A stretch of 64,000 bases of DNA from an uncultured Veillonella sp. (GCF_900545795.1 NZ_URAR01000003.1:1-64000), one strand, 5' to 3'; positions 17,358 through 25,916 are shown, counted from the stretch's first letter. Numbers and translations: made by a program. Notes: generated by a model not told the origin, from the letters alone.

Positions 17358-18365
17358 TTATAGGCCTTTTTCACCAATGAATTTAGCTAAGTCAACTACA
17401 CGGTTAGAATAGCCCCATTCATTATCGTACCAGGAAACAACTTTTACCATATTGCCTTCCATTGTCATAGTTAAATCAGCATCCACAATAGAGCTTCTTG
17501 AATCGCCATTGAAGTCATGGGAAACAAGTGGCAAATCAGACACGCCTAAAATGCCTTTTAATTCGCCTTGAGCTGCTTCGCGAAGTGCTGCATTGATTTC
17601 TTCTTTAGTTGTTTCTTTATCAAACTCTGCTACAAGGTCAGTGATAGAAACATTTGGAGTTGGCACGCGAAGAGCAAAGCCATTTAACTTACCTTTTAAT
17701 TCAGGTAATACTAATGCTACTGCTTTTGCTGCACCAGTTGTTGTAGGAATGATAGAAAGAGCCGCTGCGCGAGCACGACGAAGATCTTTATGTGGAGTAT
17801 CTAAAATACGTTGGTCATTAGTATAGGAATGAACAGTTGTCATCAAGCCGCGTTTAATACCAAATTTATCATTAAGAACTTTAGCAAAAGGAGCTAAGCA
17901 GTTTGTTGTACAACTTGCATTGGAGATAATATGATGTTTTGCAGGATCATATTTATCTTGGTTTACGCCCATTACAATGGTAATGTCTTCATCTTTAGCA
18001 GGTGCAGAAATGATTACTTTTTTAACAGTACCACCTAAATGTTGTGCTGCTTCTTCGCCCTTGCGGAAACGACCAGTCGCTTCAACAACGATATCTACAT
18101 TTTCTTCAGACCAGTTAATATTTGATGGGTTTGGATCGTGGAATACGCGAACACGTTTGCCGTCAACGATTAAATAGTCGCCATCAACTGTAACTTCTTC
18201 TTTTAAATTACCGTGAACAGAGTCATGTTTAAAAAGAAGTGCAGACCCTTCAATGTCACCTAAGTCATTGATTGCTACTACTTCTACATCAGGATTATTT
18301 AAAGTGGCGCGCATTACGCATTTACCGATTCGACCAAAACCATTAATACCAATTTTTACTGCCAT
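17358..18365 (-). CDS. gap: Glyceraldehyde-3-phosphate dehydrogenase, type I
   Basis: A 335-residue NAD-dependent GAPDH. The Rossmann motif INGFGRIGK is at residues 7-15, the active-site Cys in SNASCTTNC (about 151-156), the catalytic His in LMTTVHSYT and the C-terminal WYDNEWGYSNR. Asp in AINDLGD suggests NAD preference. An AGGAGG ribosome site lies nine nt before ATG. The gene follows cggR by about 100 nt, the standard cggR-gap arrangement, in which glycolytic metabolites control expression through CggR. Confidence 0.98.
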   Translation of the reverse strand: MAVKIGINGFGRIGKCVMRATLNNPDVEVVAINDLGDIEGSALLFKHDSVHGNLKEEVTVDGDYLIVDGKRVRVFHDPNPSNINWSEENVDIVVEATGRFRKGEEAAQHLGGTVKKVIISAPAKDEDITIVMGVNQDKYDPAKHHIISNASCTTNCLAPFAKVLNDKFGIKRGLMTTVHSYTNDQRILDTPHKDLRRARAAALSIIPTTTGAAKAVALVLPELKGKLNGFALRVPTPNVSITDLVAEFDKETTKEEINAALREAAQGELKGILGVSDLPLVSHDFNGDSRSSIVDADLTMTMEGNMVKVVSWYDNEWGYSNRVVDLAKFIGEKGL

Positions 18366-18469
18366 GATTCATTCCTCCTAAGATTAATACCCAATATAAA
18401 CTACTCTGTAATTTATAAATTTATACTTACTAAGCCACTATCCTCGAAAAATGACTTAGAAAATAACAA

Positions 18470-19495
18470 TTAGTTAAGATGCAGTAGCGCTGACATTGCT
18501 TCAGCAGCTCCTTCATCAATAATGAGCGTACCTTTACGGCAAGCTCTCATAACACCAATGATAGCCTTGGCTTTTTCAGCACCACCAGCAACAGCGATAA
18601 CATGTGGAATATTAGGTACATTTGCAAGTGCAATACCCACATTATTAGTGGCGTACACAATATTACCAGCCACATCACAATAATAGCCTAATGCTTCGCC
18701 AACGGCACGTTTATTTTTCAAAACAGCTCGTTGTTGATCGCTAATATGACGCTGTGCCGCCATGTGCATAGCTTCACCGATACCGAAAATAAGAACTTCA
18801 GTTTGCGTCGCTAATTCCATAACTTCTTTAATTTGAGGCTCCATATTCATCAATATATTGAGAGACTCTTGAGACAAGCCATCAGGCAAGTGAATCATGC
18901 GATACGAGCTATCTAGTTTCTCTGCAATGACCGAAGCAATTACATTCGCTTGATATTCTACGCGTTCGCCAATGCCACCACGAGCTGGAATCACTGTGAC
19001 ATCACATTTTTTAGCTGGCAATGATTGGGCCATAACAGCCATAGTACTGCCACCACTAACGGCCAACACAGTATTAGGTTTTAAAACACGCTGTAAAGTT
19101 TTAGCTGCTTTAAAGCCTAATTCCTTGCGATCTTTTGGCGTATCACTATCTGTTCCCGATATAATCACTTCATCAATTTGAAGGGCTTGTTTAATCTTAG
19201 TCTCTAATTCACTGATTTTATTAAGTTCATGCATCGACGAATTTAACTCTGGTAAAATGCGTTTGCCTTCCTCAGTTAATACCATACCTTGCTGAGTAAA
19301 CGCAACTAAGCCATTATCCTTCATAATCTCCACATGCGACCGCACTACGCGCTCAGACAGCTTGCTTAGCGTTGCTAGCATTCTCCGGCCAATAGGCTGG
19401 GCATAGGATATGTGATTTAGAAGTAAATAGCGTTCCTCTACGATACGCATTAACTCTGGCGCTATTCGCTGATACACTTCTGATAAATCTTTCAC
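18470..19495 (-). CDS. cggR: Central glycolytic genes regulator CggR (SorC family)
   Basis: A 341-residue SorC/DeoR-type repressor. The N-terminal part (to about residue 75) contains the winged-helix segment with EPIGRR-like QPIGRRMLATLSKLSERVVRSH. The sugar-binding part has AVSGGSTMAVMA, VIPARGGIGE, a GIGEAMHMAAQR stretch and the C-terminal IAVAGGAEKAKAI and LIIDEGAA. These follow B. subtilis CggR closely; there the repressor responds to fructose-1,6-bisphosphate. The start is GTG 19495, six nt after AGAGG. The promoter and a direct-repeat operator lie just upstream, indicating autoregulation together with gap. Confidence 0.95.
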   Translation of the reverse strand: MKDLSEVYQRIAPELMRIVEERYLLLNHISYAQPIGRRMLATLSKLSERVVRSHVEIMKDNGLVAFTQQGMVLTEEGKRILPELNSSMHELNKISELETKIKQALQIDEVIISGTDSDTPKDRKELGFKAAKTLQRVLKPNTVLAVSGGSTMAVMAQSLPAKKCDVTVIPARGGIGERVEYQANVIASVIAEKLDSSYRMIHLPDGLSQESLNILMNMEPQIKEVMELATQTEVLIFGIGEAMHMAAQRHISDQQRAVLKNKRAVGEALGYYCDVAGNIVYATNNVGIALANVPNIPHVIAVAGGAEKAKAIIGVMRACRKGTLIIDEGAAEAMSALLHLN

Positions 19496-19509
19496 GTTGT
19501 ACCTCTTTC

Positions 19510-19534
19510 ATCCCACCGGAGCAAAAATCGTCCC
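19510..19534 (-). promoter_or_regulatory. Candidate CggR operator
   Basis: On the minus strand GTGGGAC (core GGGAC at 19530-19534) and GTGGGAT (core GGGAT at 19510-19514) form a direct repeat with start-to-start spacing of exactly 20 nt. The B. subtilis CggR operator also has two CGGGAC blocks 20 nt apart downstream of the promoter. The TGTC half of each block is not conserved here. Confidence 0.6.
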
Positions 19535-19563
19535 ACACAATACAAAAAAATATCCTCGCTTAT

Positions 19564-19593
19564 ATAATACCCCATATGGTGAGTAATGTGCAA
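19564..19593 (-). promoter_or_regulatory. Promoter of cggR-gap
   Basis: -35 TTGCAC (19588-19593), an 18-nt spacer and -10 TATTAT (19564-19569) on the minus strand. The predicted start of transcription is about 60 nt before the GTG, placing the operator in the leader. Confidence 0.65.
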
Positions 19594-19614
19594 GTCATTT
19601 TACTAAAAATTGAC

Positions 19615-19647
19615 AGAAAAAGAGCTAAGCCTTTACGACTTAGCCCT
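19615..19647 (-). terminator. Terminator of the M20 amidohydrolase gene
   Basis: On the minus strand GGGCTAAG and CTTAGCTC form an 8-bp stem with one G-T pair, followed by TTTTTCT. It lies about 160 nt after the stop codon, so the 24-nt array at 19721-19816 is part of the 3' untranslated region. Confidence 0.7.
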
Positions 19648-19720
19648 TATATTGGTTAACCTATATTGTTTCGTCTTATTCCATCAGATTATTTTGCAAC
19701 AATCCTCCGTTACGCAGTGC

Positions 19721-19816
19721 TCCTCAAGTTTTATTACGCAATATTCCGCAGGTTTTATTACGCAATAAGCCTCAGGTTTTATTGCGCCATACTCCTCAGA
19801 TTTTATTAAGCAATAA
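19721..19816. repeat. 24-nt tandem array starting at a stop codon
   Basis: Four consecutive 24-nt units (19721, 19745, 19769, 19793) share the core TTTTATTxxGCxATA. The last unit includes the final codons and the stop codon (19806-19808) of the M20 gene, and a fifth decayed unit may lie at about 19697-19720. The array thus looks like repeated duplication of the gene's own 3' end. Confidence 0.85.
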
Positions 19817-20918
19817 TACCCATATTTTTAAGTACAGTTAGATAAATCTTAACACCATTTTCTAATGCAGTAGTATCAAAGCTCATATCTGGGTGATGTA
19901 AACCTGGTTTTAAATCACAACCTAAACCAAAGAAACCGGCTTTTAAATTGGGATAACGATTTGTATATACCCAGAAATCTTCCCCACCTGGTGTAATAAC
20001 TTCTGGCACCATATTTTCTTCGCCCAATACTTCTGAGATAGCTTCTTTTAATAGATCAATACATTCTTCATTATGTTCTGCTGCTGTTAGCATTTTGCTA
20101 TCATCATATTCTACAGTACAGCCATTAGCTTGACCTGCATTAGTTATAGCTGTAATTACTTTTTGATGAAGCTCTTTCATCGTTGGGTTTAGCTGTGCAC
20201 GCAAGTCCCAAGTAACAAAGGCCTTCTCAGGAATACTATTTGTTACACCGCTATCAGCATGGAATTGAGTTGCTTTTACACTATAGGACTCAGTAGGACG
20301 CAAATGAATTGTATTTACTGCATTAATCGCCAATACAGCTGCATCAAGAGCATTAACGCCTAAATGTGGGCGTGCTGCATGACTTGTAACACCTGTAAAG
20401 GTAGCTTGAATTGTTGCCGAAGAAGCATAATAGATGGCGGCTACAGCTTGACCATTGCTGGCTTCTTCAATAGGACGCACATGAGCGCCAAATGCATAAT
20501 CCACACCTTCTAATACACCTGCATCAGCAATTGCATGAGCGCCAGTGCCCAACTCTTCAGCTGGTTGGAATAAAAATTTTAATTTACCATTAGCTACTGG
20601 ATAGTATTTAATTACTTCTTCTGCTGTTGCTAAGACCATAGAAGAATGACTATCATGACCACAAGTATGGCGCAACACAGTCTCACCATTAATATTGTGA
20701 GCTAAGCAGTCCATATCAGCGCGAAGCAATACAGTCGGACCTGGTTTTCCACTGTCCAAAGTAGCTACTACACCAGTAGTGCCACCTACACCAGTTTGAA
20801 TATCTGTATAGCCAAACTCAGCTAGTTTATCGGCAATAAACTTAGATGTTTTTACCTCTTGAAAACCTAATTCTGGAATTGTGTGCAAATGATTATAATA
20901 ATCTAATACATGACTCAT
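19806..20918 (-). CDS. M20-family amidohydrolase (AmhX-like)
   Basis: A 370-residue M20 metallo-amidohydrolase. Metal ligands and catalytic Glu are visible: the early LLRADMD, HTCGHDSHSSM (about 84-94), FQPAEELGTGA (about 127-137), the dimerisation-domain FTGVTSHAARPHLGVNA and a late LHHPDMSFD. The family hydrolyses N-acyl amino acids or peptides; the precise substrate is not readable. It is divergent from the yjiH-yjiG membrane pair. In E. coli yjiHG sit beside the isoaspartyl dipeptidase gene iadA, so a peptide-degradation link is plausible but inferred. Confidence 0.9.
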   Translation of the reverse strand: MSHVLDYYNHLHTIPELGFQEVKTSKFIADKLAEFGYTDIQTGVGGTTGVVATLDSGKPGPTVLLRADMDCLAHNINGETVLRHTCGHDSHSSMVLATAEEVIKYYPVANGKLKFLFQPAEELGTGAHAIADAGVLEGVDYAFGAHVRPIEEASNGQAVAAIYYASSATIQATFTGVTSHAARPHLGVNALDAAVLAINAVNTIHLRPTESYSVKATQFHADSGVTNSIPEKAFVTWDLRAQLNPTMKELHQKVITAITNAGQANGCTVEYDDSKMLTAAEHNEECIDLLKEAISEVLGEENMVPEVITPGGEDFWVYTNRYPNLKAGFFGLGCDLKPGLHHPDMSFDTTALENGVKIYLTVLKNMGIIA

Positions 20919-21065
20919 AGTAATGCCTCCTTAATAATATCTCTTTTATCAGTTTTCTCTCACTTTCCCTGTTCCCACTATTTATTACATATAAAACAAG
21001 CTAAACAATATTCTATATACTATATCGTTTATTTAATGTTTTATTAAATATTTTTTATGGAAGTA

Positions 21066-21095
21066 TTGAAAGTCTTTCTATGTATATATTATAAT
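21066..21095 (+). promoter_or_regulatory. Promoter of yjiH-yjiG
   Basis: -35 TTGAAA (21066-21071), an 18-nt spacer and -10 TATAAT (21090-21095), about 48 nt before the yjiH start codon. AAGGAGGG serves as the ribosome site. Confidence 0.75.
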
Positions 21096-21142
21096 AAAAA
21101 TATCTACTGTACAAGTACATATATATTCAAGGAGGGTAACAA

Positions 21143-21820
21143 ATGAACGACCAAGAAAGAACTCAAACAGATTGGAACCCCAAAACGAAGTGGACTGACT
21201 ACATTGCCTTAGCAGTTGCTATCCTCTTCTTCTCTGGGGTTTTTATGAAGGTACAAGGCTATGAATGGCTCGGTGCTTTCGACTTCACTACTTTAGGTGG
21301 TAAATTCGGCGTAATCGGTGGCGAAGGCAGTAAAGTTAACTTCCTCGGTGCTAAAGGTGAAGGGGCTCGCCAAGGTTTTATTTTTGCCCTATCTTTAATT
21401 CCGTCCATCATGTTAGCTCTAGGTGTACTGGAAGTACTCACTGAGTATGGTGCGATACGCGCAGCACATAAATTATTAACTCCGCTATTATATCCTATTA
21501 TGCGTGTACCTGGCCGTACCGGTCTTGCCTTAATTACTGACTTACAAAGTACAGACGCAGGCGCTGCACTCACTAAAGAATTATATGATAATAAGCAAGT
21601 AACTATGAAGGAATTGATTATCATCACACAATGGCAATATAGTGGTGCTGGTATGATCTCTAACTACTTCTCCAATGGGGCCGCCTTATTCGGTGTTCTT
21701 ACATTGCCATTGTCGATTCCACTAGTACTTATTTTCGTTTTTAAATTCGTAGGCGCTGTGCTCTGCCGTCTAGCCTTAAATACTATTTACAAGGGGGATT
21801 TCACCGATGAGCAACAATAA
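21143..21820 (+). CDS. yjiH: YjiH-like inner-membrane protein (nucleoside-recognition/GATE domain)
   Basis: A 225-residue multi-span membrane protein: hydrophobic stretches at about 18-40, 75-95, 110-130, 150-175 and 185-215. The GATE (nucleoside recognition) domain region is seen in RVPGRTGLALITDLQSTDAGAALTKELYDN, split by a conserved proline-glycine turn. Length agrees with E. coli YjiH (227 residues), and the partner YjiG follows with a 14-nt overlap, as in E. coli. The domain also occurs in SpmA/SpmB and in the middle of nucleoside transporters. The transported substrate, if any, is unknown. Confidence 0.85.
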   Translation: MNDQERTQTDWNPKTKWTDYIALAVAILFFSGVFMKVQGYEWLGAFDFTTLGGKFGVIGGEGSKVNFLGAKGEGARQGFIFALSLIPSIMLALGVLEVLTEYGAIRAAHKLLTPLLYPIMRVPGRTGLALITDLQSTDAGAALTKELYDNKQVTMKELIIITQWQYSGAGMISNYFSNGAALFGVLTLPLSIPLVLIFVFKFVGAVLCRLALNTIYKGDFTDEQQ

Positions 21821-22280
21821 AAAAAGCAAAAATCCTTTTGATATATTTATTGCAGGCGCGCGTAAAGGTTTTACAGTAGGTACAACTAACTTGTTACCAA
21901 ATGTATTGATGGCCTACACGCTTGCCTTAATCTTAAAACTGTTAGGCGTACTTGATTTTATCGGTGTTGTCTTCGGTCCTATTATGGGCGTTTTCGGCTT
22001 ACCAGGTGAAGCTATTACAGTATTACTCACTTCCTGGTTATCATCTTCTGCCGGCGTTGGTATTGCCGTTGGTTTAATGAGCCATGGCATCCTTGATGGC
22101 ACAGGTGCTACAATTCTTATGCCAGCCATCTTCTTAATTGGTTCACAATTACAGTACATGGGCCGTCTTCTTGGGGTAGCTGATGTACCTGTAAAATATT
22201 GGCCACTACTCATCTTATTGAGCGTTGTCAATACTATCTTGGCCATGTTTGTAATGCGTTTCTTAACAGCAGCTATGTAA
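21807..22280 (+). CDS. yjiG: YjiG-like inner-membrane protein (nucleoside-recognition/GATE domain)
   Basis: A 157-residue membrane protein that overlaps yjiH by 14 nt, so the two are translationally coupled and probably form a complex. Four membrane stretches (about 30-55, 60-85, 95-115, 132-155) and a GATE-domain core with LPGEAITVLLTSWLSSSAGVG can be seen. E. coli YjiG has 153 residues. The basic N-terminus suggests a cytoplasmic start. A perfect terminator follows 160 nt downstream. Confidence 0.85.
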   Translation: MSNNKKSKNPFDIFIAGARKGFTVGTTNLLPNVLMAYTLALILKLLGVLDFIGVVFGPIMGVFGLPGEAITVLLTSWLSSSAGVGIAVGLMSHGILDGTGATILMPAIFLIGSQLQYMGRLLGVADVPVKYWPLLILLSVVNTILAMFVMRFLTAAM

Positions 22281-22441
22281 GAATTTCAGTGGGTATATAA
22301 AAATTATATTAGCTCTGTAAAAATTACAACTATTTTTTTAGAAGTGCTTGTATATTCCAAAGAGATATTCATTGCAAACATAATCATTAATATATTTAGT
22401 ATATGAATAAGTACAGTATCATTTTTAAACTTAAGTAATAA

Positions 22442-22472
22442 AAAGAGCCGAGCAATTGCTCGGCTCTTTATT
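22442..22472. terminator. Terminator of yjiH-yjiG
   Basis: A perfect 28-nt palindrome with arms AAAGAGCCGAGCAA and TTGCTCGGCTCTTT (22442-22469) followed by ATTTATTTT on the plus strand. The remainder of the 316-nt gap 22281-22596 shows nothing recognisable. Confidence 0.9.
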
Positions 22473-22596
22473 TATTTTGTTTACTATTACTTATGTATTC
22501 TTAGGTACTCTATAAGTAACAATCTATTATAGGCTTTACTTGCTATCAATATGCTTAAATCTGTACATTATAAAATGATAGCACTTAATCCCTTAA

Positions 22597-22875
22597 TTAG
22601 TCGCGGTCTACATCCCACTCAGTGATTTCACCAGTAAGAGCATCGATTTCGAATTCATACTCTACACCGTCAAAGAAGATTTTACCTTCATATACTTTAC
22701 GACCATTTTCATAGTCAGGATGTACTTTGTATAAATGAGATGCGTTAGCACCTGGTACTTTTGCTAATGCTACAGCTGTTGCTTGATCTACTGTGATTTC
22801 AGTATTAGCCTGAGCAAAAGAAAATACGCCGGCCGCTACAAAGGATAATGCTAATGCTTTCATAGTCTTGTTCAT
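22597..22875 (-). CDS. Small exported PepSY-domain protein
   Basis: A 92-residue protein with a signal peptide (MNKTMK start, hydrophobic 7-20, cleavage after AQA near 23). The mature part is one PepSY domain: ITVDQATAVALAKVPGA, then KVYEGKIFFDGVEYEFEIDALTGEITEWDVD, the family's two-helix plus YEF-DAxTG pattern. PepSY domains are often protease inhibitors or modules of iron/heme and sensor proteins; alone and exported, the role here is unknown. The ATG at 22875 follows GCGAGG; a longer frame to 22986 would hide the signal peptide and is rejected. The promoter carries an unusual operator-like palindrome. Confidence 0.9.
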   Translation of the reverse strand: MNKTMKALALSFVAAGVFSFAQANTEITVDQATAVALAKVPGANASHLYKVHPDYENGRKVYEGKIFFDGVEYEFEIDALTGEITEWDVDRD

Positions 22876-23006
22876 AATTAACCTCGCTTTTAATACTAAT
22901 ACATTTGTCGCCACTGCTTGCCTTCTTAAAGTAATAAAGCTGTATCGCAATATGTTAAGAAGCCCCCAAAGAAAACCTTCAGCCATGGCAACAATTTACA
23001 ATAATT

Positions 23007-23047
23007 ATCGATATATCTATTTTATTAGATATATCGATGATTGTCTA
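23007..23047 (-). promoter_or_regulatory. Promoter with palindromic operator, PepSY gene
   Basis: On the minus strand: -35 TAGACA (23042-23047), a 17-nt spacer and -10 TAAAAT (23019-23024). A perfect inverted repeat, ATCGATATATCTA (23007-23019) and TAGATATATCGAT (23026-23038), encloses the -10 in its 6-nt centre. A protein bound there would block RNA polymerase, so repression is the natural reading. The regulator is not known. Confidence 0.65.
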
Positions 23048-23105
23048 TTGATTTTTTTTCATTATAATTATGCACAAAGGGAAAGTATATATTTCCTTAC
23101 ACTTT

Positions 23106-23221
23106 ATATCCCTCATTATCTTAGGCTTTATATTCCCCATTACCTTAACTTTACATTGCCCATTACTTTAGCTTTACATTAACCCACTACTTTAGGATAT
23201 CTCCCATCACCTTAGCCTTTT
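23106..23221. repeat. ~23-nt tandem array between upp and PepSY gene
   Basis: Five units (23106, 23130, 23153, 23176, 23199) of the type ATATTCCCCATTACCTTAACTTT, ACATTGCCCATTACTTTAGCTTT. They lie between the PepSY promoter and the upp terminator, in what should be untranscribed spacer. A plus-strand frame at 22868-23182 crosses it, but its repeated LYIPHYL only reflects the array. Confidence 0.85.
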
Positions 23222-23270
23222 TAGTGCTTCCACAGAATTATAAAGCAATATAAACTCCCCCTATAAAAGC

Positions 23271-23316
23271 AAAGAGCTGTAACACACTAGATTCACTACT
23301 GTATTACAGCTCTTTT
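23271..23316. terminator. Terminator of upp
   Basis: Twelve-bp arms AAAGAGCTGTAA (23271-23282) and TTACAGCTCTTT (23304-23315), with a T-rich end on either strand. It lies about 60 nt after the upp stop codon. Confidence 0.85.
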
Positions 23317-23375
23317 ATAAGAAACTATATAAACCGCCCTATGGTTTACATATATATACTTTTATTTTTATTCTA

Positions 23376-24002
23376 TTATTTTGTACCGAAAATACGGTCA
23401 CCAGCATCGCCAAGACCTGGAAGGATATAGCTGTGCTCGTTTAAGCCTTCATCTAAAGCAGCTACGTATACACGAACATCAGGATGTTCCTTGTTCACTA
23501 CTTCAACGCCTTCTGGAGCTGCCACAAGGCACATAAGTTGAATGTCTTTACAGCCTTTTTCTTTTAGTAAAGTAATGGCTGCTGCAGCGCTACCACCAGT
23601 AGCAAGCATTGGATCAGTAACAATAATACGACGGTCAGATAAATCAGAAGGTAATTTGCAATAGTATTCCACTGGTTTTAAAGTTTCAGGGTCACGGTAT
23701 AAACCAATATGACCTACTTTAGCCATTGGCATAAGATCTAGTAAACCACTCACCATGCCAAGACCAGCGCGTAAAATTGGAATAATAGCTAATTTTTTAC
23801 CAGCAATGCGTTTACCCATTGTTTTTACAAGCGGTGTTTGCACTTCCACTTCTTCAAGTGGCAAGTCACGAGTAATTTCATATCCCATAAGCAAGGTAAT
23901 TTCTTCTAAGAGCTCGCGAAAATCTTTAGAACCAGTTTCTACATCGCGGATCAAGGTTACCTTATGTTGGATTAAGGGATGTGTCATAACATTTACATTC
24001 AT
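23376..24002 (-). CDS. upp: Uracil phosphoribosyltransferase
   Basis: A 208-residue enzyme of pyrimidine salvage that makes UMP from uracil and PRPP. The PRPP loop is DPMLATGGSAAAAI (about 130-143), preceded by PILRAGLGM and YRDPETL; the C-terminal GLGDAGDRIFGTK is the uracil-binding hallmark. Length is exactly the family's. It follows glyA by about 190 nt in the conserved Firmicute order rpiB-glyA-upp. Confidence 0.98.
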   Translation of the reverse strand: MNVNVMTHPLIQHKVTLIRDVETGSKDFRELLEEITLLMGYEITRDLPLEEVEVQTPLVKTMGKRIAGKKLAIIPILRAGLGMVSGLLDLMPMAKVGHIGLYRDPETLKPVEYYCKLPSDLSDRRIIVTDPMLATGGSAAAAITLLKEKGCKDIQLMCLVAAPEGVEVVNKEHPDVRVYVAALDEGLNEHSYILPGLGDAGDRIFGTK

Positions 24003-24191
24003 TTGTAAACCTCCTCATATACTCTATCGTTTAGTCAACGGCCTTATAGGCCTTAACACTTTCTTATCTAAACGATTATAACATATTACCATGCATGTAT
24101 CTACTATAAAACTATGTAAAATAGTTTCTACTCTAAACAGTATCGACAAACATAGGACCTATATGTCTCTCTCATTTCTCGTATAAAAGGA

Positions 24192-25436
24192 TTATAAATT
24201 AGGGTACATTGGGTATTTTTCACAAAGTGCAGCTACGCGCTTACGAGCAACTTCATGTACATCCTTGTCTTCAGAATGTTTAAGAACATCGGCAATAATG
24301 GAAGCAATTTCCTTCATATCCTCTTCGCCTAAACCACGAGTTGTCAAAGCTGGTGTGCCAAGACGAATACCACTCGTTACAAATGGGCTTTCAGGATCAA
24401 ATGGAATCGTATTTTTATTGCAAGTAATACCTACTTCATCAAGAAGGAATTCAGCTACTTTACCAGTTAAACCACAGCTGCGAACATCCACGAGCATAAC
24501 ATGTGTATCAGTACCACCGGATACAATTTTAAAGCCTTCTTTTGCCAGTGCATCAGCTAATACTTTGGCATTAGCTACTACGCGCTTCGCATATTCTTTA
24601 AATTCAGGTTGTAATGCTTCACCAAAAGCAACCGCTTTAGCTGCAATGACATGCATTAAAGGGCCCCCTTGAATGCCAGGGAAAATTGCTTTATCAATCG
24701 CTTTCGCATATTTTTCTTTACAAAGAATCATACCACCACGTGGGCCACGCAAAGTTTTATGTGTAGTAGTTGTTACAATATCAGCATACTCTACTGGATT
24801 TGGATGTACACCAGCTGCCACAAGACCAGCGAAGTGAGCCATGTCTACCATGAAGATAGCATCTACTTCATGAGCGATATCAGCCATTTTTTTGAAGTCA
24901 ATAATGCGAGAATATGCACTGCCACCACCAATAATAAGTTTTGGCTTAGTTTCAAGAGCAATTTTACGCATTTCATCATAATCAATCTCTTGAGTCTCTT
25001 CATCCACACCATAAGGTACGATATTGAAATAAGAACCAGATACATTCACTGGGGACCCATGAGTTAAATGTCCACCATGAGATAAATTCATACCCATGAT
25101 TGTGTCACCAGGTTGTAATAAAGCAAAATATACACCAAAATTAGCTTGCGAACCAGAATGAGGTTGCACGTTTACATGGTCAGCGCCAAATAGTTTTTTA
25201 GCGCGTTCAATAGCTAATGTTTCTACCATGTCTACATATTCACAGCCACCATAATAGCGTTTACCAGAGTAGCCTTCCGCATATTTATTAGTCAATACAC
25301 TGCCCTGTGCTTCCATAACTGCGGGAGATACGAAATTTTCAGACGCAATCATTTCAAGCTTATTGCGTTGACGACCTAATTCTAATTCAATATACTTTGC
25401 GATTTCTGGATCTTGTACTTTTAATGTGCTCATCAC
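24192..25436 (-). CDS. glyA: Serine hydroxymethyltransferase
   Basis: A 414-residue PLP enzyme that converts serine and tetrahydrofolate to glycine and 5,10-methylene-THF, the main one-carbon source. Visible marks: ASENFVSPAV, YAEGYSGKRYYGGCE, HSGSQAN, the aldimine Lys in TTTHKTLRGPRGG (about 228) and GTDTHVMLVD. It follows rpiB by 36 nt and is probably co-transcribed with it. Confidence 0.98.
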   Translation of the reverse strand: MMSTLKVQDPEIAKYIELELGRQRNKLEMIASENFVSPAVMEAQGSVLTNKYAEGYSGKRYYGGCEYVDMVETLAIERAKKLFGADHVNVQPHSGSQANFGVYFALLQPGDTIMGMNLSHGGHLTHGSPVNVSGSYFNIVPYGVDEETQEIDYDEMRKIALETKPKLIIGGGSAYSRIIDFKKMADIAHEVDAIFMVDMAHFAGLVAAGVHPNPVEYADIVTTTTHKTLRGPRGGMILCKEKYAKAIDKAIFPGIQGGPLMHVIAAKAVAFGEALQPEFKEYAKRVVANAKVLADALAKEGFKIVSGGTDTHVMLVDVRSCGLTGKVAEFLLDEVGITCNKNTIPFDPESPFVTSGIRLGTPALTTRGLGEEDMKEIASIIADVLKHSEDKDVHEVARKRVAALCEKYPMYPNL

Positions 25437-25472
25437 ATTACCTCCTACAATTCTTGTTAACCTATTTCAAGC

Positions 25473-25916
25473 TTAGTTATGTTCTTCTAACGCTGAAATT
25501 TTAGCAATACGACGCTCGTGGCGGCCACCTTCAAACTCAGTGGTTAACCAAATTTTAACAATATCACTAGCCAGTCCTGGACCAATAACGCGTTCACCCA
25601 TTGTTAATATGTTTGCATTATTGTGCTCCCGTGACGCATGAGCTGAAAAGGTATCATGGCATAAAGCAGCGCGAATACCTGGCACTTTATTAGCAGCAAT
25701 ACCAATGCCAATGCCGGTACCACAAATTAATATACCTCGATCATATTCACCAGTGGCTACCGCTTGCGCTACTGGCGCGGAAATATCAGGATAATCTACT
25801 GAATCTTCTGAATGAGTCCCAAAGTCCTTATATTCCACTCCTAATGAATCTAATACAGGCTTAATAGCTTCTTTTAATCGAAATCCGCCATGGTCTGCCC
25901 CAATCGCTACTTTCAT
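25473..25916 (-). CDS. rpiB: Ribose-5-phosphate isomerase B
   Basis: A 147-residue RpiB/LacAB-family isomerase interconverting ribose 5-phosphate and ribulose 5-phosphate. The N-terminal GADHGGF (7-13), the catalytic Cys in ILICGTGIGIGIAANK (about 66), the substrate loop EHNNANILTMGERVIG and the C-terminal RHERRIAKI are all present. ATG follows AGGAGG. It belongs to the conserved sua5-ywlE-rpiB-glyA-upp run. Confidence 0.96.
   Translation of the reverse strand: MKVAIGADHGGFRLKEAIKPVLDSLGVEYKDFGTHSEDSVDYPDISAPVAQAVATGEYDRGILICGTGIGIGIAANKVPGIRAALCHDTFSAHASREHNNANILTMGERVIGPGLASDIVKIWLTTEFEGGRHERRIAKISALEEHN

Noticed and set aside
19721..19816. Possible CRISPR array
   Set aside because: Tandem 24-nt units without unique spacers and with decay across the whole unit.
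22868..23182. 104-residue plus-strand frame with repeated LYIPHYL
   Set aside because: The repeat comes from the intergenic 23-nt array; there is no ribosome site and the frame runs antisense to the PepSY gene's promoter.
24669..25067. 132-residue plus-strand frame
   Set aside because: It lies wholly antisense to glyA, whose motifs are complete.
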